Part shown: positions 62,626 through 64,000 of the stretch, in pieces
How positions within the stretch are numbered: the first letter of the stretch is position 1
How the letters are laid out: each line of letters opens with the position of its first letter
Source of the DNA: Cryobacterium sp.
Lineage (GTDB): Bacteria > Actinomycetota > Actinomycetes > Actinomycetales > Microbacteriaceae
DNA length: 64,000 bases
Assembly (NCBI RefSeq): GCF_025463825.1
Contig: NZ_JAODBG010000119.1
Location: 85,177 to 149,176, forward strand
Direction: 5' to 3'
Made by a program: the position numbers and the translations under genes
The notes under the pieces: generated by a model
What the model saw: the letters and a program-made list of their open reading frames with translations, nothing else
What the model was told of the DNA's origin: nothing
Database searches by the model: none

Positions 62626-62685
62626 TGTGCCCGGTGCGGACAATTGTGCCCGGCGCACCGGGTGCATTAGTCCGCACCGGGTGCC
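62626..62685. repeat. palindromic repeat family B, copy 2
   Basis: CCCGGTGCGGAC (62630-62641) pairs perfectly with GTCCGCACCGGG (62670-62681). Inside is CCCGG-CGCACCGGG. The right side CACCGGG...GTCCGCACCGGG matches copy 1. Confidence 0.75.
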
Positions 62686-62697
62686 GTTGGGTACAGC

Positions 62698-62726
62698 GAA
62701 GGCCCCGCCGGATCGGCGGGGCCTTC
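62698..62726 (-). terminator. terminator after icd
   Basis: GAAGGCCCCGCCG pairs perfectly with CGGCGGGGCCTTC across a 3-base loop, 24 bases past the icd stop. Confidence 0.9.
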
Positions 62727-62750
62727 ATCAGGGGCGGGCGGGCGGGCGGG

Positions 62751-63965
62751 TCAGGCCAGGCGGGTCTGCAGGTTGTCGGAGATCGCGGCCAGGAATTCCT
62801 CGGTGGTGAGGAACGCCTGCTCCGGTCCGACGAGACCGGCGAGGTCCTTGGTCATCTTGCCGCTCTCGACGGTCTTCACGACGACGTCTTCGAGGGTGTG
62901 CGCGAACTCGGCCAGCGCCGGGTTCTCATCCAGCTTGGCGCGGTGCGTCAGGCCCCGGGTCCAGGCGTAGATCGACGCGATCGGGTTGGTCGAGGTGGGC
63001 TTGCCCTGCTGGTGCTGGCGGTAGTGCCGGGTCACGGTGCCGTGCGCGGCCTCCGCCTCGACGACGCTGCCGTCGGGGGTGGAGAGCACGCTGGTCATGA
63101 GGCCCAGCGACCCGAAGCCCTGCGCCACGGTGTCGGACTGCACGTCGCCGTCGTAGTTCTTGCAGGCCCAGACGTAGCCGCCCTCCCACTTCATCGCCGC
63201 GGCGACCATGTCGTCGATCAGGCGGTGCTCGTAGGTGAGGCCTGCGGCCTCGAAGCGCTCCTTGAACTCGGCGTCGAAGATCTCCTGGAAGATGTCCTTG
63301 AACCGGCCGTCGTAGGCCTTCAGGATGGTGTTCTTCGTCGACAGGTAGACCGGGTAGTTGCGCTCGAGGCCGTAGTTCAGCGACGCACGGGCGAAGTCGA
63401 TGATCGACTTGTCCAGGTTGTACATGCCCATCGCCACACCGCTGCCGGGCGACTGGAAGACCTCGAACTGCTGCGGCTCGCCGCCGTCCTTCGGGGTGAA
63501 CGTCATGGTCAGGGTGCCTTCGCCCTCGAACCGGAAGTTCGTGGCCCGGTACTGGTCGCCGAACGCGTGGCGGCCGATGATGATGGGCTTGTTCCAGCCG
63601 GGCACCAGGCGCGGGATGTTTGAGATGATGATCGGCTCACGGAAGATGGTGCCGCCCAGGATGTTGCGGATGGTGCCGTTCGGCGAGGGCCACATCTTCT
63701 TCAGGCCGAATTCCTCGACGCGGGCCTCGTCGGGGGTGATGGTGGCGCACTTCACGCCGACGCCGTGCTTCTGGATCGCGTGGGCCGCGTCGACCGTGAT
63801 CTGGTCGTCGGTCTCGTCACGCTTCTGGATCGAGAGGTCGTAGTACTCGAGGTCGATGTCGAGGTACGGGTGAATCAGGGAGTCCTTGATGGCCTGCCAG
63901 ATGATGCGGGTCATCTCGTCCCCGTCCAGCTCGACGACAGTACCTGCAACCTTGATCTTCGACAA
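62751..63965 (-). CDS. icd: NADP-dependent isocitrate dehydrogenase
   Basis: A 404-residue dimeric-type isocitrate dehydrogenase of the TCA cycle. [39 protein letters not shown], the Ser-bearing [10 protein letters not shown] region and [20 protein letters not shown] are family motifs, with NADP-selecting residues in the [12 protein letters not shown] segment. I chose the TTG at 63965 ([15 protein letters not shown]), preceded by GAGGAG at 63972-63977, because it gives the usual N-terminus; an ATG nine codons upstream would place that ribosome site inside the gene. Confidence 0.95.
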   Translation of the reverse strand: MSKIKVAGTVVELDGDEMTRIIWQAIKDSLIHPYLDIDLEYYDLSIQKRDETDDQITVDAAHAIQKHGVGVKCATITPDEARVEEFGLKKMWPSPNGTIRNILGGTIFREPIIISNIPRLVPGWNKPIIIGRHAFGDQYRATNFRFEGEGTLTMTFTPKDGGEPQQFEVFQSPGSGVAMGMYNLDKSIIDFARASLNYGLERNYPVYLSTKNTILKAYDGRFKDIFQEIFDAEFKERFEAAGLTYEHRLIDDMVAAAMKWEGGYVWACKNYDGDVQSDTVAQGFGSLGLMTSVLSTPDGSVVEAEAAHGTVTRHYRQHQQGKPTSTNPIASIYAWTRGLTHRAKLDENPALAEFAHTLEDVVVKTVESGKMTKDLAGLVGPEQAFLTTEEFLAAISDNLQTRLA

Positions 63966-64000
63966 TGGATTCTCCTCAGTGAGTCGGGGCATGGTGGCCG

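Overview
The window is chromosomal DNA from a high-GC Gram-positive bacterium, an actinobacterium most likely of the family Microbacteriaceae (Cryobacterium-like). This rests on a mycothiol synthase, CarD, SenX3/RegX3, a GlnR-type orphan regulator, SigK/RskA, a fused IspDF, GTG/TTG starts and strongly G/C-ending codons. The genus is an inference from gene order and style. Nothing looks like a prophage, integron, CRISPR array, insertion sequence or plasmid. It is core chromosome with a few decaying genes and many short palindromic intergenic repeats.

Layout. 0-9 kb: tRNA-Thr, a membrane-anchored thioredoxin-fold protein, a UgpC/MsmK-type sugar ABC ATPase, a DUF4032 kinase-like protein, and a left-pointing carD / ispDF-cysS-rlmB block. 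9-26 kb: a phosphate-centred region with senX3-regX3, phoU, gpmA, glnR-mshD, ppk-mutT1 and pstSCAB. Three 11-bp direct-repeat PHO boxes lie in front of phoU, ppk and pstS, so the window holds both the sensor system and three likely targets. 26-34 kb: pabC, sigK-rskA, tRNA-Lys, small genes, then a molybdenum-related patch: intact fdhD, a frameshifted remnant of a formate-dehydrogenase-like protein, a degenerate ThiF-like protein and a DUF6457 protein. 33-44 kb: a MarR/OhrR-like repressor facing a small zinc-binding protein across two operator palindromes, a serine hydrolase, a DUF445 protein, a frameshifted galM beside deoR-galT-galK, a frameshifted unknown gene, ybaK and a gamma carbonic anhydrase.

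44-53 kb: glyA-folD headed by a clear ZTP (pfl) riboswitch, then a complete seven-subunit Mrp/Mnh cation/proton antiporter operon with every adjacent pair overlapping and long acidic tails on two subunits. 53-64 kb: an amino-acid permease, two MFS exporters, a stand-alone riboflavin kinase with a small partner, purU, small membrane proteins, an AraC-type regulator, a P1B-type metal ATPase and icd at the right edge.

Themes. (1) Phosphate starvation: SenX3/RegX3 and PhoU control Pst uptake and polyphosphate synthesis. (2) One-carbon metabolism: glyA, folD, purU and ygfZ, with glyA (and probably folD) under ZTP control. (3) Several families of palindromic repeats, all between genes and mostly at 3' ends, behaving like REP elements or spare terminators. 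(4) Three genes broken by small indels (fdhF-like remnant, galM, unknown gene at 42.1 kb), meaning either pseudogene formation or base-calling errors. No wholly new system is evident. The strongest candidates for undescribed biology are the MarR/zinc-protein pair, the 37-residue membrane peptide before the nitrobindin-like gene, the stand-alone riboflavin kinase pair and the palindromic repeat families.
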